A DNA stretch of 64,000 nt, from assembly GCA_028023455.1 (NCBI GenBank), contig JAQFVV010007246.1, forward strand, positions 1-64,000, in the 5' to 3' direction. The stretch comes from Epiperipatus broadwayi (taxonomy: Eukaryota; Onychophora; Udeonychophora; Euonychophora; Peripatidae). Below are positions 21,401-34,110 of the stretch, in pieces. The position numbers and the translations under genes are program-made. Position 1 is the first letter of the stretch. Every line of letters starts with the position of its first letter. The notes under the pieces were generated by a model. It was given only the letters and a program-made list of their open reading frames with translations, did no database searches and was not told the origin of the DNA.

Positions 21401-23035
21401 AAGTAAAAATTGGTAAAAGCCTGAAATCCAGGCAAAGCCGCTTGGAGCATTGATGCTAGACAAAATGAAATATAACATTACCAGGCCGCCGCAACTTTTT
21501 TTTTTTATATACAACAAGGTGTTTTTTTTCTAATATTGATTAAATGAATAATTTTTATTTCATTTAGAACATGATTTCTTTATTATTAAACAAATTTTGA
21601 TATTCATTTTCATTACTTTTTGTGGGTTTTTTGGAACCTGACATTTTTTCAACAAATTTTGCTAATTGCATTTTTTCTTTTTATCATTTGAAAACTTCGG
21701 ACCATTTCATGACATCAAAAAATTTGTTTGAATCCCACTGCCGAAAAAATAGAATACAATTATTTGCGACTTATTTAGAACTTCATTCTACCTTTCTTTT
21801 TTTTTTTTTTTGGCTTGACTAAATGGTATTTCTTATTACTTTTACTTTTTTTTTAAACACAACTTGTTTTCACTTTGATTTAGATTATGTTTGAATTAGC
21901 CTTTTTTTTTTTTGGCTACTACAAGAAACAGTTTTTTGAGTGGAGGAGGGGGGATTCTTACTGTTATTATTAACAAAAAGTCAACAAAAATAGTCAATTA
22001 CTTTAACAGCGCTGAAAAAAGAGAATCAACTTTGGGACTTGTTTCGAATTTTGATTTCTTTTTGGTTGACGTAATTGTTTTTCTTAATATTAAATCAAAA
22101 TTTACTTTTGTGTTTTTGCCGATTAAAAAATTGTTTTCAAACAACCACCCCCACTCACTCGGAAAAATAATTCTAACCAAAAAGTCAAGAATTTAACTTT
22201 TTTCTTTTTTTCAAACAACTTTTTCTCACTTTTTACTTTGATTTCTATTTCGTTCGAATTACCTTTTTTTTAGCCTTCTACAATAAACTGTTTTTGGGAG
22301 TGGAGGTGGGGGGGTATTTCTTAATTTGTTATTCTTAACAAAAAGTCAACCAAAGTCATCATTTATTTTAACCCTGCTGCAAAAAATTGAATCCAAATAC
22401 TTGTCAATTTTTAATGAAATAAAAAACAACAAAAAAGGACACAAACTTTGTACTTTTTACAATTATTTATTCGATTTTATTGATGTAATAAAAAGTGGAC
22501 ATTACATGTGCTTGACAAACAAAAAAACACAATCTCGCACACTTTCTGTACTCTGCAATTCTGAAGAAAAGTTTCAAAATTGCACGTTTGTCTCAGACCT
22601 TTTAGTGGTCTCAAATATTTTCCCCCATGCTGAAATGTGATTTAGCGCGTGAGCTTTGTCGAAGCGTGTTCGAGCATATACTTTGTCAATTTTTTACATA
22701 TTAACCTTTTTTTTTTGGGAAGGGTGGGGGCCATATGACAATTATTAATAATTAACAACATTTTTTAAATTGAAATGACATTACTCTATTATGGAGATTT
22801 GAAAAAGTCGTACTGCCATGAAATTTAAGCACCCTCAAGCGATACGGTAATCAGCTATGAATAGAATGAATACGCGTAAATAGCTTCGAAGCACAAAACA
22901 GGCCGTAATATTTTTGTGCAATGTCATTTAAAGTGGCCTAGTTCAATGGCTTATTACAATATGTAAATGTTGTATTAGCCTGTAAGGCCCTAAGTGGCCA
23001 TGCCCGGATTTCAAGCTTTTACCTAAAAATTTTCT
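21401..23035. mobile_element. Unrecognised element with inverted ends and internal direct repeats
   Basis: The left end (about 21401-21446, with GGTAAAAGCCTGAAATCC and GCCGCTTGG) is inverted at the right end (about 22984-23035, reverse complement GGTAAAAGCTTGAAATCC, GGGCATGGCCACTTAGG). Between them a unit of roughly 360 bp is repeated. The T-run, the CTACAA...AAACWGTTTTTKGGAGTGGAGG block, the AACAAAAAGTCAAC block and the GCTG(C/A)AAAAA block occur at 21900-22020 and again at 22263-22390. A weaker third start (T-run, GGGAAGGGTGGGGG) lies at 22705. No transposase is recognisable, so it may be a non-autonomous DNA transposon. A 104-codon frame at 22326-22640 shows no family motif. Confidence 0.6.
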
Positions 23036-24475
23036 GCCAAGACATCTAAAAAAAATGTTATATAGTTTCATTTTGTTATGAATAAATTGTTTCTAGTACT
23101 TTAGAATGCAGTAATCTTTACACATAGATGCTGTACATCTGTACTTTATAGATTATAGAGCTGGAAAATAATTTTACATAGCTTAAATAATAAGAGTTTT
23201 AACTTAAATAAATGATTAACTTATTAAAATCTTTAAATAGCTGGTAATGTCAATAATAAACATTGCAATTGTAAGTTAATATGCAGATTTAGTTCTAATT
23301 TAATTGTTAAAATATTTCAAAGAGCTTATATTAATTTTTAAGATTAAAAAACCAGGTTCAAACCCTAAATTTTGTTTTTATGATACCTAAAACTAAAGCC
23401 ATAATATTTTAATTCATTTTAGTGTTAACATATAATATTCTAGTTAAATATTGTAGACTAATTTAATTAGAAATAAATTAATAAAGCTAGTAGTTAAAGT
23501 TAAAATTTTAAAGTAGTAAACAAGTAAATATTAAATGAATCAATCAATATTATACTTATTTAATATGATTTCTTTTTAAAATATTCCTAAAAACAATTTA
23601 AAATTTATTCTGAGACTTGTTTAGGATTTTAAAGAGTAATAAACAATTATATTAAATTGCATTTAATACAATAATATAAATTTTAATTATTTAATATTTT
23701 TCTTTTTATCCTGGTGTAATTTTTAATTGTTTTTTTTTTGTTTGCAACTAGGAAGTGTTTTTAATTAATTTCAAGTGTCAAAAAATTGATTCATTGCAAA
23801 ATTGAATATTAATTAAATAACTTTTGATTAATAATCCTCCTCTGATAAATAGGTCAAGGATTCAAACTAATCAGGGAAGTGGTTGTAGGTTAAAAGGTTA
23901 ATAAACAGTTTGGTAAAATGATCATATGACCAATAAACTAAATAAGGTGAGACAGACACCTGATTCACTGAGAAATGATTATACATTTGTCTCGCTTTAC
24001 TTCAATTGTTTAATCTGTAGCAGTAATATTTTAATTTTTTTTTAAAAAGTGTAATTTTCTTTAATTTATTATTTTTAAGCTCATTATGATAGGGTAATAT
24101 AAAATTATCTTGACACAATCATCTAGAGTGAAACACTGGACTCTGAATTCTCTATATCTGCCACACTGATGGTAACATATTTTATTGTTACCATGTTAAG
24201 TATATATATTACTTTTAATATTTACTGTGTTGGAAAACTTTGAAAATCATTGTTGTTACTATTATAATGGCTTGAGAATAATTGTCAAATTGACTTGAAT
24301 ACATGAGTAAATAGATATTAAAATTCAATGATAGAACTGTATTGATATAGTGAATATATTTGCAGATGATTAACAATAATTTAAATCTACAAAAGCAAAA
24401 ATTTAATTAATAACAATTTATACTTCAATAAAATAAATATTGTAGTGTATTCTAATAAAGACATTCTATTATTTG
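23036..24475. other. AT-rich DNA with no recognised feature
   Basis: The stretch contains a small hairpin, GGTAACA...TGTTACC, near 24171-24193, and a B-box-like CAGGTTCAAACCC near 23353. No gene was recognised. Confidence 0.35.
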
Positions 24476-24773
24476 AAAAACAGCAATACTCTCCATACAG
24501 TAGTGCCACCCTGTGCCAACCAGAGTAATCAATGGATGCCAGAAGGCTTGTGCATAAAATCCCTATCTAATGCCTACTCATCCAATATCCCCAAACTAGT
24601 TTCTGGCTTGTGGCCTTCATCAGTGAGGAGCTTTGGATATGAGAGCACTGATTACTCTGGTTGTCACAGGGTGGCACTACTGTATGAAGAGTTTTTGCCT
24701 TGTTTTACAGCAATTATGTACTAGTATAAGAGATGGTGATCATGTGATGCTTAGTGGTTTAAAAACAGCAATA
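24476..24773 (-). mobile_element. Palindromic element P, copy 1, with 13-bp duplication
   Basis: The insert 24489-24760 is flanked by two identical 13-bp copies of AAAAACAGCAATA (24476-24488 and 24761-24773). Inside, CTCTCCATACAGTAGTGCC is inverted at the right as GGCACTACTGTATGAAGAG, and CAACCAGAGTAATCA pairs with TGATTACTCTGGTTG. The right end carries GGTGATCATGTGAT, whose reverse complement starts the other two copies, so this copy is in minus orientation. An 83-codon frame through it is an artefact of the palindrome. Confidence 0.85.
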
Positions 24774-27593
24774 AGACTTTATTAAAACTATTTTCATTTT
24801 TCCCCTGTAAAAGAAAAAGAAAAGTCCAGGTGGGATGATAATGACAATTACTCTATCACAAAATGTTAATAAACAATATGTAAAATTTAAAAATGTTTCA
24901 CGGCATAACAATTTTTTAAATATAAATTTACATGCAAAATGAGATTATAATTATTAGACTTAAATAATTTTTCTGCATTTAAAGATTTATATACACCTGC
25001 AATGTTTTAAAATCTGCAATATATTTCTACCCTCCATGTGTTGCTATGGAGACTACTGTGGTGCAAATATAATATTTGAATTAAATATTTTTCCTGCAAA
25101 TATTTAACAATATTAATAAATGCCATTTACCAGATGTACTTTATCATTCAAGATTCACATTGCTATTACAAGTTTGAATAATTTGTATAATGAATTAATT
25201 TAAAACCAGAGATCAGGAACATAAGATATATTTACTGCAATATTAAAAACATTTATTATAATTTAAACCCATAAATGTATTTAATAAATGGTCATAGATA
25301 TTTGCTAACAGAACTACTTAAAATTTACTAAAGATATCTGAAAGTAACACATTCAACATTGCATAATTATACTATAGATTTTAATTTCTTAATTATATTG
25401 TCTTATATAATGCATATGTTGACTGTCCACAAGATGTTATTGCCAACATTCCTCTTCATATTCAATTTTAATGGTGAATAATTCAAAAAGAAAGCAGAAG
25501 GACATTAATTAATTTATTTATATGATCATAAAGTGATTGAATTTATTCTATTATAATTTTTCATGTTTTATTTAGGCATTATTTTCATATTACATGCTAT
25601 ATTTCTAATATTATGGGTTAAAGTTTGCAGAATAGTACTTTATCATATTATCATATTTTTGAAATAGTGTTTCCTTTTTTTAAAATTCAGTAATTTATTT
25701 ATCAAGGTATGTTGTATGTTATTAAGATTCTGTAAGCTGAAGAAGGAGATATATATTTCTATAATTTATTTTATGATTATTTGTTGCCTAATGATAATAG
25801 TCATATTTGGCATTAATTATTGTTATTTATCATATTTCACATTTATTAGCTATTATATTTTTGTTAGAAGTATTGCACTTATTATTTTTCTATTTTAAGA
25901 AGGTTTTTATATGCCAGTTTATTTAATGATGGTAGCATTACTCTTCATAATTATTTTCCTTGCTTATTCTGAAAAATGATGGTAGCATTGTCTCTTATTA
26001 TTTATTGTCTTGCTAATGTACAAATTCTCAAAGCATATTGTTTTAGGGATTATTGTTTATACTCTCTCTATTTTTAAGGTAATTCCTATTTAATATTTTG
26101 TCCTTGATGCACATTCTCATTATTTTCCCTGACTAATAACAGTCTTAGATCCTTTACTAGCCCTCAAAAGAAAATGTATTTTATGAACTACGCCATCATA
26201 CTTTCACTTTGCCATATTTTATTATTTGAAGATGGATTTTGTTTGTAGTTTGAAGTATATTTAATAAATCATGTGTAAGGTTTTACCATGGATGTATCTG
26301 GCATTTTTAGTTGTTCTATCAACTTATTGAGAAATTTTACGTTACCTCTATAGCATTCTTGGTTGTCTTAAAATATTAGGAATACTTGGTTAGCTTAAAA
26401 TGTGAATAATACATTGTAAATGAGTGAGTTCTATATTTGAACTTTGCTAATTATCAGGACTAAGTATGATAAATAATCAATTTAAAGTTTTAGAGTTTAT
26501 TTTAGGCATAAATAGACAATATACACCTGTCTTATAATTTTTTCATCACTGGATTGATAAGCTGTTATTATTGGGTATGCTAAATAATTCATAAAAGTCA
26601 CACTACTTATATGAAGGTTATTATCATTGTATGAATGATTGATAAATGAGAACTTTGAACTAAATAAACTGTAGGAAGTTATTTTAATATTCAGGATATT
26701 TTGCTTAACCCAATAAAATTTATTTTAATATACATGATGCAAATTTTTATTTTAATCTTTCTGTTATACATTTTTTTAAAAAGTGAACTCGTAAAACATT
26801 TGACTATATGGACTCACATATGGATTATTTGTAGTTTTGGTTTGTCTCTCTATAAATAAATGTGTTATTATTATTTAAATAATTTCTCATAGTTGTTTAT
26901 TCACATCATTCAACTTATCAAACAGAAAACATTTCACATATTGATTCAAATTGAAATGCTTATAAAATACATTTATTTTAAGTGCATTTATTAAAAGAGT
27001 ACATGACATTTAAATTAATAAGGGTCACTTTATTGAATTATTTAAGCATTAGCATCGCATCTAAGAAAGATGTATTTTCTTGATACGTATTACAATTAGA
27101 TTTGTTATTTGGATCCCATTAATTAATTTGATTTTCTTGTTTTAAATAACTATGCATATTTATTCTAAACTTATTTTCGTATTTGAAAATCATATTTATG
27201 ATTTTATGATAAGATTTAATTTTACAAGTACCTAGTTTATGTTTAAAAGATGTTTAAGTAGATTTATTTTAAGATGTTTAGGATGGCTACATAATCTCTT
27301 ATCTATTCTTAATATCTGAGTGTAATCCTAGATTATTCTTTATCTTATTCTAAAAATTTAAGAATTCATATTATATTTTATTCAAGTTAATAATATTATT
27401 GTTATTGCCGCCATTATGATATGACATTAGTTTAGGGAAATTGTATGTCTAATTTATTTTAATAACTAGCCTTGCATTCAACATTCAATAAAGAAGAATT
27501 TATGAGATCATATTATTCTGAGATACCCGGATGTAATTTAATGGACCATATATCAAATATTTTATTTTAATATTACAATTTTACATTCAAAAA
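24774..27593. other. AT-rich DNA without recognised features
   Basis: This is a long gene-free stretch. ATGATGGTAGCATT occurs at about 25926 and again at about 25976, a short direct duplication. No coding, RNA or transposon signature was recognised. Confidence 0.4.
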
Positions 27594-30015
27594 TGGTTCT
27601 TAAGTGGCATAGACTTTTAAAGATTATTTTTAATTATAAGAATTAAAAATTCTTTTTTATCTAATCAAAGTAATGAGATGCCTAGAATAACTTTAAAAAT
27701 TGGATAAAAAATGGTAATTTTTTTATAAGATTTAAATTTGAAATCTGTAGTGGGGTTTAAATGAAAAGAAATAAATTGTAGAGATTGGCAATGTATCATA
27801 CAGAATAATGAGATTAGTTGCTCAATTTAATAAAAAGTAATCAAGCATTGGTGGTTGAGTGCTCAGCTCAACTGCCTTACAAGCAGTTGTCCCAGGTTAG
27901 TGGGTTCACTTCCCGGCCCATGCTATGTCACATGAAAAAAAAATTAATAAAAAATACCAAAATTAATAATTCAGGTTTATGTCTCAACATATTCTCATTC
28001 TTAAAAGAAATTAAAAAAATTTGAAATACACCAAACAGCATTTTAAAAGTTTCATAGAATATTTTAGTGATACAATTGTAAATGAATATAAAATGAAAAT
28101 GGTGAAGTACAATTTAGAAAAGATACTGAAAGAAAAAAGAATATAGACTTGTGAGATTTTCAGAGAAAAAACATATGAATTTTTTTTTGAATGTAATGAA
28201 AAATCACGAATGGACACCTGGAAATCTACTTAGAAATAAAACAATTGGATTGTATTTTACTAGAAGAAAATGTGAAATATATTTAATTCAGGATTTAATT
28301 TTTGAAAAGTAAAATTTACGATATGTGTTAAAGCAAAACTAGATAGAAAAAAATCATTAAAAGTAGCATTAACAATTGATATCTCTAACATTTAGAAATA
28401 CATTAATAAGTTTAAAATGGAACTGCCAAATAATTTTAAAATTTGAGTAGACTTCAATGAAATTTCAGGCTAGAGAAAGGTTATTAGAAAACATCTACTC
28501 TGATAGACAATATTAATAAGTGCAATAATTTTTAATTAACATAATGCTTAAAAATCTTTTTTTACTTTTATTTTTTTTTTACTTTTTGTCAAATCTCAAA
28601 AGTAAAACAGACAATTTTAATTATTGGAAACAAAATTTATTTGTCAAAGAGAAAGAAATGTATTGCTATTAGTCAGAAAAGAAATGACATTATGAAGTAA
28701 ATGGAAGGGTTCTTTAAGAAGTTATATAATAATAAAAAAAAAAGCACAAAGTGATCGTTAGACCTGGAATGGTGTCTTTAGAAATGCCATATAATGAAAT
28801 AAAGAGTTGAAACATCCAATTAGATATAAGCAGAATGGGCAAGCTTTAGGAAATTATGAACTTATTATTGATATTTTAAAAGAAATAAATGAAGAAATAA
28901 TGAAAGAATACAATAATGATATTTAAAAAGATAATTAAGAACATATTACAAATTACAAACCTAGTAATATTTTACCAGTATTAGAAAGATATTTACTAAG
29001 ATCAGGAAAACTCAACAACAGAGAAGCTTAGTTTCAATCAACACCCAAAAAAAAAAAAAGCAAACTGAAGTTAAACAACAATATTGCACAATGGATTATG
29101 TCTACATATTAATAGAAATTAATGAAAAACTTGTGAATAAAAGTCACTCCTTTACTTCAATTTGTGTATTACAAAATGTCAATTATCTTTATATGTTGCT
29201 TGTATGATAATTACAACTTTGAAGCATCAAGTTTTAATCTTAGAACATTTCCAAATTCTGATAAAAAATATCAAGTTGTACCAACAGTAATTGTGATAAA
29301 ATGATGTGTATTTTCAAAATGTTTTGCAACAGTTTTATGGAAAGTATTTTGTGGATTAAAGTGGAAATTTAGTGAAATAAAAATAAATGAAAATTGAGCA
29401 TATGATGTGGTTTCTTATTGAAAATAATGCTTCAAAGTATTAGTAATGCTGAATGACTTTTTTGAAAAAAAATATTGATAAGAGTCAATCAAAGATATTA
29501 ACATCTTACAAATCCTTTAGCCATATTATTAATATTGTTGGATATTTAAATACATAAAGTTAATATTGCAACAATAGTTCAATAAATTGCTTTTAGTAAA
29601 AGTGACTTAATATTAAAAGAAAATACATCTATACAATTGAAAGAAACATTTTCAATAAGTGTATTTGATCAGTACCTAATGTATGAATTATAGTCATAGG
29701 ATTCTAATAGAAGATGCAGATATTGCTGGGATATATAATAAAGGATTGAGTCAATATTTATGGGTGAGAAAACAAATAGGCACCATTGCTATCAGTGAGA
29801 AAACAATAATATTAATTAACAATCAAATAGTTTTACTTCTTGGGACTTTATAAAAAATTTGGGTGCCAGAAGGTGATATTATCTGTGGATCTTAAGCTCA
29901 AAAATATTATTTTATCATTGCACCAAACTAAGAATTAAGAAGGTGGAATAGAATCAGATTTGATTTGACATTAGAAAAGATGACAATAATGATGGGTAGT
30001 TAAAATCATAAAAAA
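27594..30015 (+). mobile_element. Decayed RTE-type LINE, older copy (plus strand)
   Basis: The text aligns along its length with the better-preserved RTE at 50.36-53.1 kb. GAGATTGGCAATGTATCA at 27781 matches the 50596 region, AATTCAGGTTTATG at 27968 matches 50666, ATAGACTTGTGAG at 28142 matches 50866, and GTATTTTGTGGATTAAA at 29345 matches 52346. GATGTGGTTTCTTATTG near 29406 lines up with the FADD motif region, and TATGGGTGAGAAAACAAAT near 29759 matches 52890. The endonuclease, polymerase and C-terminal regions are all represented but full of stops and shifts. A SINE is inserted at 27840-27943. Confidence 0.8.
27827..27956 (+). mobile_element. tRNA-derived SINE (family A), nested in RTE LINE
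   Basis: The SINE body is 27840-27943. It has an A-box-like TGGTGGTTGAGTGCTCAG, a B-box-like GGGTTCACTTCC, a conserved tail TGCTATGTCACATG and a poly-A run. It is bracketed by TTAATAAAAAGTA (27827-27839) and TTAATAAAAAATA (27944-27956), a 13-bp target duplication with one mismatch. The flanking LINE sequence reads through across the insertion, which proves the nesting order. SINEs are transcribed by RNA polymerase III and mobilised by LINE reverse transcriptase. Confidence 0.85.
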
Positions 30016-30406
30016 CTGTATTGTAAAAGTAAAATATATGGATAATAATAATTAAAAAAAACAATATGTAGTAATGTGGTATACAGAAAAAATGTTGAAT
30101 TGAAGAAATTGATGAACTAGGAAAGATACCATTTTGCTGTGAATCATTAATAGTTTAAAATATTATACATATATGTTTATAAATTACAACAAATTAAAAT
30201 TTATAACAAGCTAAAATTTAAAAACTAAATTTTTACAATCAGTTTCACAGTCAAACAAACTTTTGAAGTGAATTTGAGAAGTATACTCTGGCAGTGAAAC
30301 CAATTGGTTGTGGAGTTTGAGTTTTTACATTTTGGCTAGTTTTTTTTTTTTAATCTGAATTTGGTGTAATTTATTTATTTTTGACAAAATTAGCTTTTAA
30401 AGTTTA

Positions 30407-30408
<2 letters not shown>

Positions 30409-30440
<32 letters not shown>
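30409..30440. repeat. AC/AT microsatellite with TTGTAATGG junction
   Basis: A run of CA repeats passes into TA repeats and ends at TTGTAATGGTACAGG, the same junction motif that borders other arrays in the window. Confidence 0.8.
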
Positions 30441-31526
30441 TGTAATGGTACAGGATGTGAAAGGTTCATGCTTATTCAATATGTCATGCAGATTGTGTTG
30501 CCAAATTGTAATAATACTAAACTAAGATTGGTGAGATGCTTTATCACCTTCTACAAATGAAAAAACAGAATTATAAATAGTAAAAAAAGATGAAATGTTC
30601 TATTTTGATCACACCCAAATTGTAATAATATGAAAATGGGAAAAACAACACTTCATACTGAAACAGTGCATAACTAGAAATGAAAGAGAATGGGTAAGTT
30701 GGTTCCTTAAGTCATGTCAAATGTCTCTAAGTTGTACATACCTAGATCATAAGTGGTCTTTAAATTAAATAATGAGCAAGCATAGAAAAAGAAGCTGTCT
30801 CAATTATGCATCTGACTCTACTGGCAATTGATATGGTAATGGCTAGCTTTTAAAATGATATCTTATACCTAAATAAATCACACTTATAACATAAACAAAA
30901 AGAATGTATGCAACCTTATTATCTTTCACACAATACTTTCCTTATCTGCTCTGAGAGTTTAGCATTAACCGTAACTAACAATTGAGACATGATTACTAAC
31001 TAAACTATAAAGTAGAAACAAAGGGAATATTTTATTGAATCTAATTTATACTTACAACTAAATATAAATAATTTATTTAATAATTTTAAATTATTACTGC
31101 TATATTATGTAGCTGCTTATTGATGTTTGTGCAAGTGATCATTAGTATTTAAATATTTTCAGAGTAAAAATAATTAAGTTATCAAAATCAATTATACCAT
31201 AATCTATATTTACACATAAGTGATGAGATTTTTAAAAAAAATTCGCGAAGTCATTTTAAATGGAACAAGTGGTTTATCTTTTATTTACGTTATATATATA
31301 TATATAATTTATTTCTAGAATGGCAATGATAACAAAGCATAATATTCATTTTTATTTCATAGGTTTTTCATTTGATTTATGTGGCATTCATATTTGGGAC
31401 ATTTGTTAATAATATATTGATTTTACATTTGTATCTGAATGAAGGCCGTTCAATTTCTTAGAATAAATAAGATATAACAATAATAATGGTAGCATTTATT
31501 AATGCCAAATGGTTCAAGTACAGAGA
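30441..31526. other. AT-rich DNA with no recognised feature
   Basis: No gene or repeat was recognised apart from a short TA run near 31291. Confidence 0.4.
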
Positions 31527-31615
31527 TATTTAAAAAAATAAGTAAGAATATATTACAAATTACAAATCTAATAACATTTTTTCAGTTCTCGTAAGATATT
31601 TACTAAGATCAGAAT
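31527..31615 (+). mobile_element. RTE reverse-transcriptase fragment
   Basis: ATATTACAAATTACAAATCT and GATATTTACTAAGATCAG match 28940-29005 in the decayed RTE copy, which corresponds to the NYRPISLL...KIFTK region of the polymerase at about 51910-51965. Only about 90 bp is recognisable. Confidence 0.65.
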
Positions 31616-32426
31616 TATACTAACTCTGCCATCCAGACAATAATATTATCAAGATTCTCTTTAGTCTACATTAAATATAAATATGTGTTTTCTAAACTAC
31701 ACTTTTCTCTTTTGGGATGTGCAAATTCTGCCTTCTTAAACTAATTCCTTTTATGTTACAATTGATCCTTAATGACAAAAGAACTGATACATTTCTCTGG
31801 ATCAAGTTTTTTTTTTTTAACTATCTATCAAGAAGTTTTATCACTAAGGTATAGTAACTCTAACAAATATTTTCCTATAATAAACTCTTATAAATAATAC
31901 AGAAATTTCTATGAGAATGCATATAAATAATCACATATATAACATTATTAGAGCAAACGTACCCATCAAACATATCTCATGATTAGTGAATGGAAATAAG
32001 TTGTTTGCCAAAAAAACCCAATAATGACAATTACATCAAAACGTTTGAATTTAAAATGTTTTTTTTTTATTGCACAAATATTGACAAAATTCAGATAAAC
32101 CATTTATTATATACTAGGCATACACGTCTTCGTATTAGGTATAGATATGTGTATTAAAAATTAATAAAGACAATACCTGATGTGCGATTTTGATCTGTCA
32201 TGATTTATTAAAGAAAGAAAGAAAAAAGGCATAAATGTGGATACAGCTCTATTTTTTTTTAAATTCCTGACATTTCAATGAAATATTCATTATTGTCAAG
32301 GCTAAGGACTTAATACAGAACTGTTAAAACTTAAGTAATAACAAGATTGAGAATGAGTGTGAAATGAAGAACGATCATTCTTATATATAGTTGATTGTTT
32401 AGAATAGGTAAATTAAGTCAATAAAC

Positions 32427-33090
32427 ATCACATGATCACCATTTCTTATGCTTGCTTATAACTGTTATTAAAACAGGCAAAACTCACTATATGTATTGCC
32501 AAACACAGCAAGCTAGAGTAATCCATGAATGCTAGAAGGCTTATGCATAAAATCCCCATCTAGGGCCTACTCGTCCAATATCCCCAGACTAGTTTGTGGC
32601 TTATGGCCTTCATCAGTGAGGAGCTTTGGATCTAAGAGCACTGCACCTTGACCTTAGGATTTAATGCAATCCTCCAGCAGCCACCTTTTATCTCTACTTA
32701 ACTACAAAACTATGAGTCTTAAATTGAAAACAACTTAATATTTTCAATCCAAGCTGTATGGGTACTAAACTGACTTCAGACCTATATGACTATATAAGCT
32801 AATGAGTTTGGATTGAAAATATTAAGATGTTTTCAATTTAAGACTCATAGTTTTGTAGTTAAGTAGAGGTAAAAGGTGGCTGTTGGAGAATTGCATTAGA
32901 TCCTAAGATCTAGATGCAGTGCTCTCAAATCCAAGGCTTCTTACAGATGAAGGCCACAAGCCAGAAACTAGTCTGGGAATATTGGATGAGTAGGCACTAG
33001 ATGGGGATTTTATACACAAGCCTTCTGGTATCCATTGATTACTCTAGCTTGCTGTGTGTGGCAATATGTATAGTGAGTTTTTCTTATTTT
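32427..33090 (+). mobile_element. Palindromic element P, copy 2 (longest)
   Basis: It starts ATCACATGATCACCAT like copy 3. Long inverted arms follow, centred near 32780: AAGCTAGAGTAATCC, GGCTTATGCATAAAATCC, CTCATCCAATATCCC-type and TTAAATTGAAAAC blocks recur inverted on the right. A central unit of AGTCTTAAATTGAAAAC, TTTTCAATCC and their complements extends the hairpin beyond that of copies 1 and 3. No open frame is present. Short internal texts such as CTTCATCAGTGAGGAGC are identical to copy 1. No clear target duplication was found. Confidence 0.8.
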
Positions 33091-33249
33091 AATAATGGGT
33101 GAATTAACAATTATTTCATTTAGTTTTACAATTAACTGATTTCTTAAGAATAGTATTTATTAAAATACTCTATTTTCTAATGGTTACAATAAAAACATTA
33201 TATATAAAATTTACATAGCATTGATACTCAGAAGTGAAAGGATCATAAA

Positions 33250-34110
33250 ATTGATAACTACTTAAAAAGTTATTTGCCTTATATTAAAGGAGTTATTAAT
33301 AAAATCAGTAGAAAACTATCTAATTCCAATATTAAGACTACCTTTGTCCATTACAAAAAAAAAGAGATTTTTCCCATAAGCCTAAAGACTTGGTACTTTT
33401 GGAATTCCAGGGTGTCTACAAAATTCTATGTTCAAAGTACTGAAGAACTTATATAAGTCATTACATTAGGTAATAAATATAATTTTGCTTCTCAATATTA
33501 TGTAATGAAAAACACTTATTTATGAATATGAGGCATGGATCCTCGAAAACGTTAAGCCGATAAACTTTTATATTAATTTATATTTTCTTCTCTATTAAAC
33601 AATTATAAATTGGTGTTTTTGTCATTTCATTAGACAAATTAATGTCAGAATTATGAAGCATAAAAATTCATTCAATCAAAAGTTAAATACACCAGCTTTT
33701 ATTCCAGTTTTTCTTTCAGAAATTGGTCCTGTATCTAATTTTGATAATTCTAGAATACTTGATAATTTGAAAAAGTATAATTTGAGAAACATGAGAGCAT
33801 CTATTCAAATATTAAAAAGACAGAATGGTTTAAATAAATCTGATGAAACACAATATATTCCTGATATACGTATTTTATCACTTTCTTTTAAAATGAATTT
33901 GAAATCAATTAATTGTAAAATTGAAGGAAATATTCTAATTAAGCAATCATGAAATATATATAAGAATGATTGCCTTTACATCATGCTTAATCTCAATTTT
34001 GTTTTTGCTCAAAATCTAGTAGTTCTTCATTAAGATCTTAATGTTGACAATGCTGAATGATATTTTGTCGAAACATCAGTAATTTAATAAACAAAATAAG
34101 ACATAGTTTA
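33250..34110 (+). pseudogene. Penelope-like element fragment, C-terminal half
   Basis: A frame from 33274 begins PYIKGVINKISRKL and continues NIKTTF, the linker block (LPYIKG..DKI.R.L...NIKT) that follows the reverse transcriptase in Penelope-like elements. A second frame, 33653-33952, contains NFDNSRILDNLKKYNLRNMR, matching the (F)DF(D/N)N(V/T)KILD...Y..R...EA block after the GIY-YIG endonuclease, then NGLNKSDETQ. The GIY-YIG core between the two frames is deleted or scrambled. The 3' side has GTCGAAACATCAGTAATTTA near 34069, a typical end for this family. The copy is 5'-truncated and inactive. Confidence 0.7.

Noticed and set aside
22326-22640. 104-codon frame inside the unrecognised TIR element
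   Set aside because: The upstream sister repeat unit at 21.9-22.2 kb does not conserve the frame, and no domain motif is visible. It is not called as a gene, although the element may once have been coding.
24473-24724. 83-codon open frame
   Set aside because: It runs through the palindromic element P and would encode its own inverted arms; it is not conserved in the other two copies.
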